Origin: Rhexocercosporidium sp. MPI-PUGE-AT-0058
Lineage: Eukaryota; Ascomycota; Leotiomycetes; Helotiales
Length of the DNA stretch: 64,000 nt
Direction of reading: 5' to 3'
Assembly (NCBI GenBank): GCA_020746875.1
Contig: JAGTJL010000009.1
Location: 1,736,001 to 1,800,000 of the forward strand
Made by a program: the position numbers and the translations under genes. How positions within the stretch are numbered: position 1 is the first letter of the stretch; each line of letters begins with the position of its first letter. Positions 47,120 through 59,367 of the stretch are shown here, in pieces. Below the pieces are notes generated by a model, which worked only from the letters and a program-made list of their open reading frames with translations, was not told the DNA's origin and ran no database searches.

Positions 47120-48241
47120 ATGGCTCCCATTTCCACCCACCCGATCACCAAAGCCTCTTTCTCGGAAAGAGCAGAAACGGCCATCCATCCCCTCTCCTCG
47201 TATCTCCTCCGACTCATGACCCTCAAGCAGTCGAATCTCTGTCTCAGTGCCGACGTATCGACCACGAACCAGCTCCTCAACCTTGCAGACGCCATAGGGC
47301 CTCAGATCGTCGTCCTGAAGACTCACTACGATCTCATCAGCAACTGGGACTACAACCCCGCGACGGGCACCGGCGCTCGACTCGCGCGCATAGCCCGCCG
47401 CCGCGGGTTCCTCATCTTCGAGGACCGCAAGTTTGGAGACATAGGCAACACAGTCCAGCTGCAGTACACGGAGGGCACGGCGAAGATAATCGAGTGGTCG
47501 CACATCACGAACGTGAACATGATCCCCGGCAAGGCAGCCGTGGATGCCCTGGCCGATGCAGCTGTGCGCTGGAGGGAACGCAAGCGCTACGAGGTCAAGA
47601 CAGACATCACCGTGGGGACGCCGCGGCCGGAGAGCATAGACTCGGGCGACGAGGACCAGGACGAGGACCACACCATGACGCCCGTCCCGGAAGACAGGAG
47701 TCTCTCAGCTGCCAATGCGGGACGCAAGGCCAGCATTGTGTCTATCACGACCGTCTCACAGCATTTCGAGCCTGCTAACTCGCCGCGGTCGTACGAGGGC
47801 TTTGGGGAGGAGTACGAAGTCTTCCCGGGCATTGACGAGGCGCCTATGGAGAGGGGTCTGCTGATCCTGGCGCAGATGTCTTCGAAGGGAAATTTCATGA
47901 CGAGGGAATATACCGATGCTTGTGTGGAGAGTGCGAGGGAACATAAGGATTTCGTGATGGGCTTCGTCTCGCAGGAGTCTTTGAATACACAAGCTGATGA
48001 CTCGTTCATCAGTATGACACCGGGCTGTCAATTACCACCCGAGGGTGAGGACGAGGACGTGCAGGTCAACGGGGACGGAAAGGGGCAGCAGTACAACACA
48101 CCACAGAAAATCATTGGGCTGATGGGTAACGACATTGTTATCGTCGGGAGAGGGATCATCCAGGCTGGTGATCCTGTAAAGGAGGCTATTCGCTACAGGA
48201 AGAGGGCTTGGGAGGCGTATCAAGAGAGGATTGCTGCTTGA
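47120..48241 (+). CDS. Orotidine 5'-phosphate decarboxylase
   Basis: This single-exon gene encodes 373 residues. It catalyses the last step of de novo UMP synthesis, OMP to UMP plus CO2. The active-site signature [17 protein letters not shown] gives the Asp102/Lys104/Asp107 set. Other family parts are [24 protein letters not shown] and [12 protein letters not shown]. An acidic, Ser-rich insert of about 90 residues (roughly 185-275) interrupts the barrel; this insert is typical of filamentous-ascomycete pyr4/pyrG proteins and absent from yeast URA3. The 5' half is clearly GC-rich. The gene is called pyrG or pyr4 or ura3 depending on species, so no symbol is given. Confidence 0.96.
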   Translation: MAPISTHPITKASFSERAETAIHPLSSYLLRLMTLKQSNLCLSADVSTTNQLLNLADAIGPQIVVLKTHYDLISNWDYNPATGTGARLARIARRRGFLIFEDRKFGDIGNTVQLQYTEGTAKIIEWSHITNVNMIPGKAAVDALADAAVRWRERKRYEVKTDITVGTPRPESIDSGDEDQDEDHTMTPVPEDRSLSAANAGRKASIVSITTVSQHFEPANSPRSYEGFGEEYEVFPGIDEAPMERGLLILAQMSSKGNFMTREYTDACVESAREHKDFVMGFVSQESLNTQADDSFISMTPGCQLPPEGEDEDVQVNGDGKGQQYNTPQKIIGLMGNDIVIVGRGIIQAGDPVKEAIRYRKRAWEAYQERIAA

Positions 48242-48516
48242 AATTTGGTTTGGGAAACGACAATGGAAATGAATGGGAGCTTTGGAGTTGATGGGCGTGG
48301 AAGGGAGCATAAGAATTCGAGGCGTCGATACCAGGAAGTGCTAAAATGGGTGTCTTTTTTTTGCGAGAATCTAAGATGAATGGTCTTTTGAGGGCATTCC
48401 TGAGCCTAACGAGGTTATATAGGTGCAAATTGCAATGGTTTAGAGAAAAACATTCGATTCTTACAACAATCTTTTCCTTTCCCTTTTCACATCAGTCAGC
48501 TCCATGTCAACTCCAT

Positions 48517-49690
48517 TCAAGGAGCAATCACAACAGACATTCCTATCCTAGAGTATTCTTTAGCAGCTTTAAAAGCTTTCTCCCAATCATCCAACCTAAA
48601 GACAGTTACACCTTTCCCACCCTTCTTTCCAGCTTCAACAAGCCCACTTCTACCAACTTGATCAACCCACCAACATCGTCCCTAGTATACATCTACTTCC
48701 CCTTGATCTTCAACTCGCCATGCATCATCACCATATGCGGAATAGCTAGATCACCCTGTATCCCACCCATCAAGCTGCTCCTCCCAGAATGCTTCAGAGC
48801 CAAGATTCCGCTCTTAATATGCGTGGAATCCGAGGCCTCGGGTGGAGAATGTTTAGCATAGCGTCCACGGTACCGAATTGCTGAAGAACTTTTGTGTCTT
48901 TCTCAACGTTGCTCGTGATTTGGATGATCTCCACCCGTTCATGGGAGGATTGGATTCTCTTGAGGATGTCGAGATTGCGGCCCAATGCAATGACTTTGGC
49001 TCCCATTGCAATTGCTACTTTCATAGCTGCTGAACCGAAGGGTCCAGTAGCTGGGGAGATGACGATTGTTTCCCCGGCTTTGAGGTCGATGTCTCTTAGT
49101 CCACCGTAAGAGATCAGCAACCTGTAGTATTTCCATTCCCATCAGCGATAACTTTCCCCCATGTAGCATTCAATAGGCAGTTTAGGAAACCAGACAGCTT
49201 CGAGATCAAACACGCCTACCTATTCATCTCCCCAACCTCCCGCACAGTACCTCCTCATCCAGAACATGGCAATTTTCCAACGGCACCCTCGCGAACTCAG
49301 CAAACGTAGAGTCCCTCCACTCACCCCCCATCAGAGAACTACTCCCATCACTGAACCCCTCGTGAACGCCCATCAACACACCACACGTCGGATCATCCCT
49401 AACGAAGATATCGAAGAGGACGAGCTGGCCGGGCTTGAGTATCATAGCGTCAGGACCAGGTGCGGTGACTCGTGCTATGGTGCTGGATCCGATGGTCATC
49501 GGTAATGGGAGGGGATGCTTGCGTGTCCCGTTGTAGATGTCGCTGGCGTAGCTGACGATGCTGGTTATTTCTATGCGTACTACTACGCGCTTGGACCGGG
49601 TTGGGGTGTAGACAGTGTCTTGACTTCTAGAGGGGAGTTAAATGTGCTTAGGACGAGAGCTCTATGAGTCTTGGGACTTCTTGAATGCAT
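48517..49690 (-). pseudogene. Zinc-type alcohol dehydrogenase pseudogene (MDR family)
   Basis: The whole family outline is readable but broken. An intact start at 49690 (KTHRALVLST, SPLEVKTLSTPQPGPS) is followed by a frameshift near 49600. A second block runs RKHPLPLPMTIGSSTIARV to FAEFARVPLENCHVLDEE. The join between this block and the next (49150-49260) has stops in every frame. A third block has LISYGGLRDIDLKAGETIVI and GPFGSAAMKVAIAMGAKVI. A frameshift near 48850 then precedes SGILALKHSGR and MGGIQGD, and an in-frame TAG sits at 48694-48696 where Trp is expected. A further shift near 48620 precedes the C-terminal DDWEKAF-like segment. No functional enzyme can be made. The length equals a normal family member, so decay was by point lesions rather than deletion. 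Confidence 0.85.
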
Positions 49691-51388
49691 GCCATTTTAG
49701 GAAGTTGAAATTTAAGTCTACGGTACTTAGAGGAAGAGAGTTGGAAGAAAGCACTTGATGGCGAGGCAAGGGGCACGTAGGAAACACTTAATTCTTACAT
49801 CCTAAATCCTCTTTAACCATTTAAGAGTGTGCCAGAGGATACGATAATGGAGATACTCTTTTGTTTATGTCCATGAAATATGACGTCCCAGGTTTTCCTC
49901 AACTTAAGTCCGAAGACCTGTGTACAAACTCTTGACTCTGTCGACCTGACATGACGTCGGCTATGTACCGAAGTAGACAAGACGAATGGTTCCGGCAACT
50001 TATGGGAGAGCTTATGAAGGAAGCATCCATGCGGAATCCTACAAGACATACCTCCACTTCAACATAAGTAAACGGTTAAGCAGTATATTACAGTATATTG
50101 CAATCGCTGCTAACACTAATCAAAACTTGGATCTGCAAGATCATGAGTTCCACTCCAACTTGGAAAAAAAAATCGCATGTTCTCTAGCAGTACATCGAGG
50201 TTCAAATGCAGGCAGACACATATCGCATATAAGATGAAAATGTATGAATATGGACATAAGAGAGAGAGAGAGAGAGAGAGAAACACGCAAAGTCAATACC
50301 GTAGAGTAAATGCTTGATGGTTGTGCTGGTGAACAGACAAAGAGTTGCTAATGACACGACTGCGGCTAGACGATGAGAGTTGGCTGACCCTGTAGCGTAG
50401 ATCTATCGTTCTGCGCTCTGTCCAGACTGCGTATATATGAGAACTACTCAACCTCATGCCGTCCAGCCTTCTTCGGTCTACCTTTCCAACCGCATGTGCA
50501 TTCGACTTCAATTTGCTTTTCCCAGCATTCTTTTTGAGGGCGGAAGTCAAAAAATGAATCAGCCAATAACAACACAACGGAGTCGTCTCCTGCAGCGAAG
50601 GTCGAAAAATGATGTGCAGACCTGACACCGCTCGGATCGGCACCGGTTTCAAACGAGACCAGAGTTCAGATGAACCAAAACCACACCTCAGCAGTCTCGA
50701 TGTATGAAAGGGATGCTCACTTATGCGTACAGAGGAAAAGAAACTTTCCGAGGTATTTGCATGTGAATGTTTAAGCTCAAATCGGCTGTGAGTCGGTTCG
50801 AGATATATTCTTCGAAGAGTGGCGCGAGAGTGCCGTGTTTGGGGTTACTGGCCCTGGCCTTGGAATGGAGGATTGGGATACCTGTCTAGGTTTTTGGAGC
50901 TACCTTTAGGGCTGTTATTGTACTTTCTGGACGTGTTTACGAGATTACTGTTAAGTGGCATATGATGCGAGTTTCCTTGTTGAGGACTACTTGAGACTTC
51001 CGACCGAGTAAATAGCAGGGCCATCAGGATCTCGTATACCATAGACTAGTGAAATTAGGGTTTATTGGGTGAATTTGAACCGGTTGCCAAATTTCTTCTA
51101 AATTGACTCTGATGTAGAGCTATTGTAGAGTGTCACTGTAAGTACATCCTCTATCTAACACACCATTGGAATTTCTGTCATGAGCGAAACATCAATCGAA
51201 GCGTGCCATTCAGTCCTACCACCCATTGGAGTCTCATCCCATCGAAACCAGTGATGGATCGATACTACAGTATGTTGAGACCAAAACAAGAAGTGTAAAG
51301 TAATAACCTACGCCTAACCCAATTCTTGGTCTCACATCCTCGTCTGACTCATAGACTCCGCCTCTCCTTTCCTCAATGCTCTCAAGCC
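49691..51388. other. 1.7-kb stretch without a supported gene
   Basis: Only short frames without family features occur. An AG microsatellite lies inside. Confidence 0.45.
50259..50281. repeat. (AG)n microsatellite
   Basis: About eleven AG units. Confidence 0.92.
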
Positions 51389-52836
51389 TTATCCAAACGT
51401 GATACGACTGTACGTACAAGTCGTCGAACCATCTTGCGTAAGTGCCGAGCTACCTGAGACAGAGTATTTGAGTCCACCGCTGACCGCGTAGCTAGACGAG
51501 AATATTAGTAAATTTAAGCGAGTTGAGTGATGAATTTTGCGTACCCAGATGAGCAGAAAGAACTCGTTGTTGCTGCCGTGATGGAGATCGACGACCATTG
51601 GACTTGACCAAAATCCCATGTTGCTATAGGGAAACAAGCGTCAGCTTGCAAGAGCAAAACGGAGAGCAAGAGCCAAGCAAAGGAAGGAATCTTAGATGGG
51701 GCGAACTTACCACCGCTCTGTAATTCTATAGCGAGAAGTCCCTGAGTGCCTCTGTCAGACTGGTTCTCGCATGGATTGGCAGGTCGCATCTTAGCCCACT
51801 TACTTTGTTTACCAGCCCTTTTCCAGCTTGATGGGACAACGAAGTCAGCAAGTTTGTTCCAAAATCATTGTAAATTTTAGCCGTAAAGTACACACCGAAT
51901 GAGTTCGAGGACGAGCCCGCCTGTGCCCTTTGACCGCCTGCTTTACCAGCAGAACCAGGTGATAGGGACCAACTGTCAGTCCACACACTGTTGGCGCCCA
52001 TAGTGAAAACACTGGTTATAGAATCGCCAGGCCACACTGTCCATTGTCAGGTTGGACAAATGGAAATGACACAGCTCAAGCCTACCTCTGATTGCCGAAG
52101 CTTGATAATCTGGACTTCTGAAGTAAGTGTTGATTCGAACATAGGGGTATAATCGCTTACTTGCAGCAATACTCCACAAAGAACTGCCCTGCGATGATTG
52201 CTAGGTCAGTAATTCTTCGTTTGCCCTTGTCTAGCAGAGCTTTTGGGAGCGAAGTACTCTGGGATAGTCGGAAGGTGGAAGCGGCTGCTGCCTGAACAAC
52301 TTACAGGTGCCAGGGACTTTTGAATCGCTGTATATCCCATCAGTATTCATTGCTGACCGACTTACTTCCGAGACACGTTCTCTTCAAATAAAGCCGAACA
52401 CGTATGTCGATAGAAGAGATTCCCACGAACCTGATTACGCTTTGAAATACAAACCCGGAGTTCTCATTCTGAATACCTGGCCACACCCCGTGAGCTCCAG
52501 ATCCTTTCGAAAGCGCTGGTACGATCATCGTCGCTTGAAACTAAGTTGATGAAGTAAGTACTATCCAAAATGTGCATGAGGATGTTTTCAACCACAGCAC
52601 TTCACCACGAGGAGACAAGTGACTTACTTTCGTAACAGCAACATTTGGTTGGAACCCTATGTAACGAAGAAGTCAGCAGCAGCCAGATCGGATTATTTCG
52701 AGAACAGAAACAGAAAACTATCGGAGATTAATGACAAAAATCCACAATACTTACAGAACGCAACATCAGCATGAGCAAACTTATCGCAGAAGGAAAGTCC
52801 TGCCGTGAAAACAAGAAGCAAAGAGAAAAGCCCCAT
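51389..52836 (-). CDS. Secreted protein of unknown function, ConA-like candidate
   Basis: Ten exons give 225 residues: 52755-52836, 52628-52656, 52431-52540, 52305-52327, 52161-52188, 52086-52117, 51894-52036, 51711-51759, 51545-51623 and 51389-51491. All phases agree; one donor is GTGTAC. An ATG at 52878 would add 14 residues. The protein begins with a signal peptide (MGLFSLLLVFTAGLSFC). Readable blocks are FQATMIVPALSKG, SGAHGVWPGI, FVFQSVISD, TWQFFVEYCC, VWPGDSITSVF and TWDFGQVQW. The strand-rich pattern with WPGDSITS recalls the jelly-roll of G1 (eqolisin) peptidases and other ConA-like proteins, but I cannot see that family's Gln/Glu catalytic pair, so this is only a structural guess. 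No TM tail is present, so it is probably secreted. Confidence 0.78.
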
Positions 52837-53920
52837 CCTATACCCACACCACAGTTGCCAGCCAGCTAATGCCTCCATGTACGCAGGCAGGCGTTATATG
52901 AAGAGAGGTAGGCCTAGTACCAAGACCTAGGCATGCCTCAAAATAGCACCATGTCTAGACCAGAGGGGTGGTGCAAATAGAAGGTAACGAGAGTGGGCAT
53001 AGATCAGAGGGAAGAAGGAAATTTGTGTAGGTTTGGCACCACGATAGCGGGCTGCTTAGCTGCTGCGACGCTAGATACCCTAGCGTCCCCATATATGAGT
53101 CTGATGTGGAGGTGTCTATGTGCACCATACGGCCAAGACTAAGCCAGACTAGTAACTTGTAACCTTGCATTGTATTTCCCTGTCGATATTATGGACTAGC
53201 ATCTCCCGGATGATACCAGCCCGTTTGCTCCGCGCTGGTAGGGGAAGGCACCAAGATCATGGCTTGACGGAGGACTCTGCACCGCTCAAGAGATGCAATC
53301 TCGCCTCACTGAAATCGTACTAGATCCGGCCTGGAGGTACATTCGTCCCGAAGCAAAGTCTTCGTTTGCATCAGACCTTCTTCGAGAAGATCGATTCGTG
53401 TTCTTTTCAGTCTTCTTCTTCAATTACCGTGTGAGATGTAGAACGTGGGAGAGGAGCCGATTGGAAGACTGGATTTAAAGACTATGCGACCAAATAGCCG
53501 GGACTGGATGATGTGGTGTTTATCCCGATTTGATGTGCGGATGATACTCCGCAACGTGGGAGAACGAGTGTAGGGGTAATTCCGTTCTAAGAATAGATGC
53601 CTTCGCTTGGAGGCTCATCATCCTTTTATTACGGAACAGTACTTCGTAGAGGGCCGAAAGGGCCGGGCCTCAATACACGATAATAGTCGTGCGCATTTTT
53701 TGTTACTTTGCCAAGAGCCCATCAAGACGTATTGGAACCAAGCTCAGTAGAAGTATGCCGGCCCAAGTAGCCGCTTCATGACGATGAAACTTCACGCGGA
53801 CATATAAGTCATGGAGAGATAATCTTAGAGTAAGTCGAACAATCCAAGACTAAGTTGCAATACTTGTGGCATGATCTTTGTCTTGCTGTTGATTTTAGTA
53901 CATTGAGTGGGGTATACATT
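52837..53920. other. Intergenic, no gene seen
   Basis: About 1.1 kb between the secreted-protein start and the YME2 3' end. Only short featureless frames occur. Confidence 0.45.
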
Positions 53921-56900
53921 TCAGTACTCGTTCAAAAGGAGCTTCTTCATCGTCGCCATATCCTTCTCCCATGCCTCGACCTTCTGCTGACTAGCTGCTA
54001 TCTTGGTCAACAAGAATTGGATCCTTGGTGCTAGTTCACTGGGCTGCTTTGGTAAAGTACCAAGCATTGTCAACTCAGTCTCATACCTGGTGTCTGTCAG
54101 AACAATCCCAGGACTGGAAGCATGACATCAAGGAGAGTGGATGGTGTGTTGTGAATGGAGCCGGCATTATGAAATCGCTTACTTGTCTATGCTTTTTGTT
54201 TCGATCTTGGTCAGCTCTGTGAGGATTGCAAGGTCGAGTCTGCTGGTCAACACCTTATCTTCTACAGTCATGAATCAGTACGGGGTTTTAGTCCGATAGC
54301 TCGGCAGTCCGCAAGATGCCCGGATGTAGCTTCAGAGCAAACCCAATGCTCCAGGGGTCGGACTGACCTGCTAAGACCTTGAAGGCAGCTTCGTAGATCG
54401 GCTTTCCAGCTTTGACAGTTTGAGGGCGTCCTTTGTAGCTTGTTATGGTGATACTGGGAAGCGAACAATTAGCAATTACTCTTTAGACTTGTCCCAGGAC
54501 AAGTATGGAAAATTGTCTCTGGAGTGAAACCGCGAGACATTCCACGTGTGAAAATAACTTCCGATACTTACAGTTCAGCAGCCGTGAGAGCCTCCAAGGC
54601 GCCCTCCCCACTTGATGCCGAGCTAGTGAGCGAGGAGGCGAATGTATTGCTAAGGAGGATCTCGTTGTATCGAAGACTCCCATTCTCGGAGAGACTTTTG
54701 ATGAGATACCAAGCTTGTTCGGGAGACCATTTGCGTTCACCTAAATGATCAGAATTGTTCATCGAGGCGAGGGCCATCTACTGACCCTTATCTACCGTTA
54801 AGAGATACATCTTCATGATCTCATTGGCACTTTGTTCAATCATCTCAGCAATGGCTCGTTTAGGTGTCTGCCCGGTTTTCAACCGTCGAGCAAGGAATTC
54901 CAAATCAGTGAGACGGCCACCAACAGCTATTCAAAACCCCTAATGTCAGTACTGCGCTTTCGATAAAGTCGGAGCTTCGGAGGTTTGATGACTTGTAAAT
55001 AGGGGATGGTGTAATTCACAAGCTGCTTTAGAGAAAGACAGAGAACGTAGGCAACACTCACCGGTAATAGCCTCATCCAATTCATCCAAATCGTCATTTT
55101 TCTGCGCCTGTGTCAGAGTATCTGTTGGATCACCCTTCTCGACATCGAGATGGGAAATAACGAATTTCTTGGCAACTTCTGGCTTGATATCTCCCAGGCT
55201 GATCTGTCTGAAGACCCTGTCTGGTAAAGCTTTGGACAATGATTTGGAATATCTGTAAAAGGTTAGCTAGAACTCTTCAGAGAGTACCGCTAATCCGAGC
55301 CATACTACTTACGAGATGTCGTTGGTGAGAAATACAACATGGGCAATATTGGCCGTGGTGAGACCGGCGGCCCATTCGGAGAGCTTGTCATAGACTATGC
55401 TGCTCTCTTCATTCTTGTGCAAGAAGTTGTCTAGAAGGACGACTGGGCGATGCTCAGGGTGAGCTTCAAGCCAATCGTCATCTGACAAGGCTGCATCTTT
55501 TGCATCCTTGCCCTTAGGTCTATTACCGAGAGCTGCAGATTTCAAAGCGGAGGCAGTATTACCCAAAATCTTGCCTAGCTGCGCATCGAGTGTTTCACTA
55601 TAAACAAAAGATTAGTACTGTTCTGCTCCGAAGCCGAGAATCGGGAACATATTTGGTCTCTACGCTACACTTCCCAATACTCAGATGCCCAGAGGAGTAT
55701 GTCTTACCTGAAGCCTGATTTTACACCAATCGTTCCCTGGGCGGCCAAATCCACAAGACTGCTCAAGCTATTCGCCCAAGAAAAGATAGGCCTGTAGCCT
55801 ACCGCGGATGCAGCGGCACAGATGGTGGCGGAATCACCGCGAGCATCTACGGGATATATTAGCACTACTCTTCCCCCCATAGTACTTGACCAACTGCCTT
55901 ATTAGACAGCTAAAAACTGATGAGAGATATGCTGACCTTGAATCGGTTTGCAATCAATGAGCAAAGTGTTGTGTCGTCCCTTCAATGCCTCGGTGAGTAG
56001 TTCCTTTTTACCGCTACCCCTAGGCCCCTCTGAAATGGTCAGTATATAACACTTTGAGTAAGGAGCCTTGATAACAACTTACGAACGACAATGAAGGTGG
56101 AACTTGTTTCCATCAGAGCGGTCTGAATGGCCTCGATCTAGACAAAGGCAGGAGACATTAGCCCTGGGTCTTGGAAAGCTCAGGGCACAAGGCCGCATGT
56201 GAAGGCATAATCTTTTTTTCTGCTTGAGAAAAGGACACAATGTATAGTTCCAACTTACGATTTGTTTCCTGTCCTCCCATATCATGCTGGCCTCTTCTGA
56301 TCTTTTGCGGCGAAATGTGAAGATATCCGTTGCCTGACTTTTGAACCACTGATACAGCCTGTTATCCTGGAGATGGAAAGAATGCTCGATATGGGCTTTG
56401 ATGAAGAATGTTCGGATAGGGTCGAAGACTGCGACAGTGGCTGTTGCGATGAGTGCTGCAACAGCTGGAATGACAACCCTCGGGTGACTGGTAAGCCAAT
56501 CCCATATCCAATGTGCCTTTTCCCTTTGCTGGAAAGATAGGCGAAGTTGCGTGCCAGCGGCTCCACCACCTTCTGCTTCCGTAACTTTCAAGCCATGCAT
56601 ACAATTCCTGGCCATAATTGCATGCCTCAACCTCGCAAAGTCCAAGTGGGCGTACTTTGGAAGGATCTTGGAGTCTGAGGGTTGGGGACTAATCTCGGCA
56701 ATCTTTCCATATTTCCGGAACAGACTATACAGTGCCTCTTGACTCAATTCGGCCGCTTCTTTTCCGGGACTTGTTGGCGCAAATTCGACCTTTATCCTAG
56801 AACTTGGGAATCGGTACAGATCCTCTAACCAAGGCTTGCCTACTACCAAGTTCGTCCTGATTCTTTGAAAAGGATTGAACCATGGCTTGATTGGGTTATC

Positions 56901-57540
56901 ACGAAGATATTGTCTGAGAAGACCCTCAACTTCTTTTGCAGTAATGCCATTTGGATGAGAGAACTTGACGAACGCTCCGCCATCCTTAAGTCGGGGTAAG
57001 ATTTCCGTGACTGTCATGGGAACGGAGCTTGGAATTGCTCGTTTCACGAGAGCGACAGGCTCGAACGTGCCTAGAGTTGAGTTATTGAAGCGAGTCAACA
57101 GCTCTGGTAGGCTTCTCTCGGTATGCCATGGCAAGCGAAGCATCCAATTGAGCTTCAGAGGAAACAGATCTGAAATATGGTTTTTAGCTAGGAACATGCC
57201 AGGGAATCCGCATAGTGAATTTCATACTATCAAACCACAAAATGCCCTTTTAATTAACTTAATCAGCGGTTCCTCTCGTACTAAGCTGAATTACTGCGAC
57301 AACATTCATCAGTAGGGTAAAACTAACCTCGTTTGGTCTTGCAGCAATATGTCCAGTTTGATCTTCTCCCGTTTCCGTACTCTCTCTCCGGACTCCTTTC
57401 CAAAACCCAGCATCATTCCCCCTTCTCAAGCCTACTCTAGGGGTATATCCAGCATTGTAGAAGTCGCGTCTAGTCGCTCCACGCGACCTCAAACCAGGAA
57501 TACTGGTTGGATTGAAGAAGATGCGCCGAGAGGACTGCAT
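53921..57540 (-). CDS. YME2: Mitochondrial escape protein 2 (RNA12)
   Basis: Thirteen exons give 848 residues: 57328-57540, 57228-57246, 56259-57169, 56083-56137, 55937-56029, 55708-55846, 55313-55597, 55062-55252, 54786-54926, 54572-54740, 54368-54453, 54183-54261 and 53921-54086. An Arg-rich mitochondrial presequence precedes GILWFDNLFPLKL, then an RRM-like domain (KVEFAPTSPG, KYGKIAEI, YAHLDFA), one TM segment (VVIPAVAALIATATVAVFD) and an AAA-type NTPase with P-loop GPRGSGKK (residues 401-408) and PVVLLDNF. The C-terminus is a coiled coil. In yeast this inner-membrane protein affects mtDNA escape and nucleoid structure. Exon 2 is just 19 nt. It diverges from the EMI1-like gene. Confidence 0.93.
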
Positions 57541-57829
57541 TATTGACAGATGAAGTTGTCAAGATGTCAATATCCACAACATGTTGAATCGGCCCGCTTA
57601 TTGGTGGTTGAGCAAAGTCAGAAAACGATTCTGAAGATTTATTTATCATGCGTCGTTGCCCTGGCTGTAGAATAAATGAGGTCATACGGCAAGGCTGAAA
57701 ACTAGCCCCCTTTCCCGCAATTGAGCCGTCTAGTCTCCACTTTTATTTATAACCTCGTCTTGAACATCCAGGAAGAAGATTCAGCCTCATCCCTCTCCTG
57801 TTCATCCACTCTCTACGACAATCTTTACA
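57541..57829. promoter_or_regulatory. Bidirectional promoter between YME2 and EMI1-like genes
   Basis: The two start codons are only 289 bp apart, so the promoters and 5' leaders are shared or overlap. Confidence 0.55.
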
Positions 57830-58561
57830 ATGGGATGGCTTTGGTCAACATCGGCTCCGGCCGCAACGTCGGCACAGGAAAATATCCTTCCAATACCATC
57901 TCAAACTTCCACCGAAACACCACCCTCAACCTCGAATCCACCACCAGCCGCAAAGCCTCTATCTAAAGAAGATCCCGCCGAGCAGGAACTTGCCAACATC
58001 CTTAAAGAATTCGACGCCGACGTACATCCCAGTAGCACAAAGTACAATCGCGTACCTAGAAATCCACCTTCATCTACCCATCAATCACAATCCAAATCCC
58101 AATCGCAACCCCAATCCTCCTCCACCCAGAGCGAAGACGCATCCAACCAACCACTCGCTGAGCAATTGCTCCCCACAACCATGAGCTGCCGCACAGCCTT
58201 CGACGAAGCCTTCTACTGCAATTCCTTCGGCGGCCGCTGGAACGACCTCTACCGCTACGGAACACTGAAATCCTGTTCCGACAACTGGAACGACTTCTGG
58301 TTCTGCATGCGGACGCGGACGTATGGGGATACGCAGAAAGCGGCTGCGATTAAGGAGCATTATAGGCAGAGGGAGAGCTCGAAGTACTCAAAGGAGTTGG
58401 GTAAGGAGAGTAGTGAGGATGTGTGGAAGAGTAGGGATAAGAAGGTTGAGTGGGGAGAGGCATTCGATGCGCCGTTTCCGGGCTTTTCGGGAACGGATGA
58501 GGAATGGAGGCAGAGGGAGTTGAAGAGGAGGAGTGGGGAGGTAGATGGAAGTATGGGATAA
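57830..58561 (+). CDS. Emi1-like DUF3128 protein
   Basis: This single-exon gene encodes 243 residues. The N-terminal 115 residues are low-complexity (Ser/Pro/Gln, with SQSKSQSQPQ). The DUF3128 core follows: MSCRTAFDEAFYCNSFGG, RWNDLYRYGTLKSC and NWNDFWFCMRTR, with four Cys in a twin C-x9-C/C-x10-C-like layout. The remainder is charged and helical. Yeast Emi1 is needed for early meiotic gene induction and is linked to mitochondria; the Cys pattern is reminiscent of intermembrane-space proteins, but this is inference. The gene shares a promoter region with YME2. Confidence 0.88.
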   Translation: MGWLWSTSAPAATSAQENILPIPSQTSTETPPSTSNPPPAAKPLSKEDPAEQELANILKEFDADVHPSSTKYNRVPRNPPSSTHQSQSKSQSQPQSSSTQSEDASNQPLAEQLLPTTMSCRTAFDEAFYCNSFGGRWNDLYRYGTLKSCSDNWNDFWFCMRTRTYGDTQKAAAIKEHYRQRESSKYSKELGKESSEDVWKSRDKKVEWGEAFDAPFPGFSGTDEEWRQRELKRRSGEVDGSMG

Positions 58562-59367
58562 CGGGATGATGTATATTGGTTGTATTAGTATTTAGCACGG
58601 CGTTGTATGCTTGTATGTGAAAGACTCGCGGTGCACATAAGAAGTGCACCAAACTCTCCTCTGAGCAAGTAATCTTCATCTAACGAATGTATGGAAATGT
58701 ACACATATACAGATGACTTATGATGCCAAGAAAAGGGCAGGCCTCTCTAAACCGTTGTGTTAGCTTCACTGTACCATCCAGGTAGTTTTCCCCTTTCAAC
58801 TGCTCTCGAAACCAGATTTTGAAAGGCTCACGTCAAATAAGACATGAGGCTATAACTCATCCCTAACATGAACACATGTCTTGCAATCTCTTCATCTTTG
58901 TTTAAGACTCAATGGGAGCATTGCATGGTGCGGAGTTTGCGAAGGCGAAGACCGTAGGTGGTTTCTAAAATGACATGGATTTTCTCTCGCTTTTGTTTTC
59001 ACCACCAACAGATTAGCACAGGATTCAAGTACTGTACTTGCAGATGTAGATATCTCCAATTGAGGAAGCTCTTACGTAACCAGCCATACTAACGACGGCT
59101 TCTTCTGTTGTACATCCACCACCTAATGAGCCTGCCTGGATCATGCTATCTTACACATCCGACATGCAATTGCTCAAAAACGATTCCGAAAAAACGCCTC
59201 GCCTCGACATCACCCCGTAGGAACGTAGGAACGCCACCTCCAAATGCAAAGTCGTCAACGCTAAAGGGATGTCCCATTTTCCTATCCCATCCAACCAAAA
59301 CACATCCAATCGTTACGGAACGTCCCCATATGTCCAATAATAACGCCAACCCTTTTAGCAACTCCGA
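58562..59367. other. Intergenic between convergent genes
   Basis: About 800 bp holding two 3' UTRs. No other gene is seen. Confidence 0.5.

Noticed and set aside
47105..47671. Long minus-strand ORF opposite OMP decarboxylase
   Set aside because: Antisense shadow of a GC-rich coding region, with no independent features.
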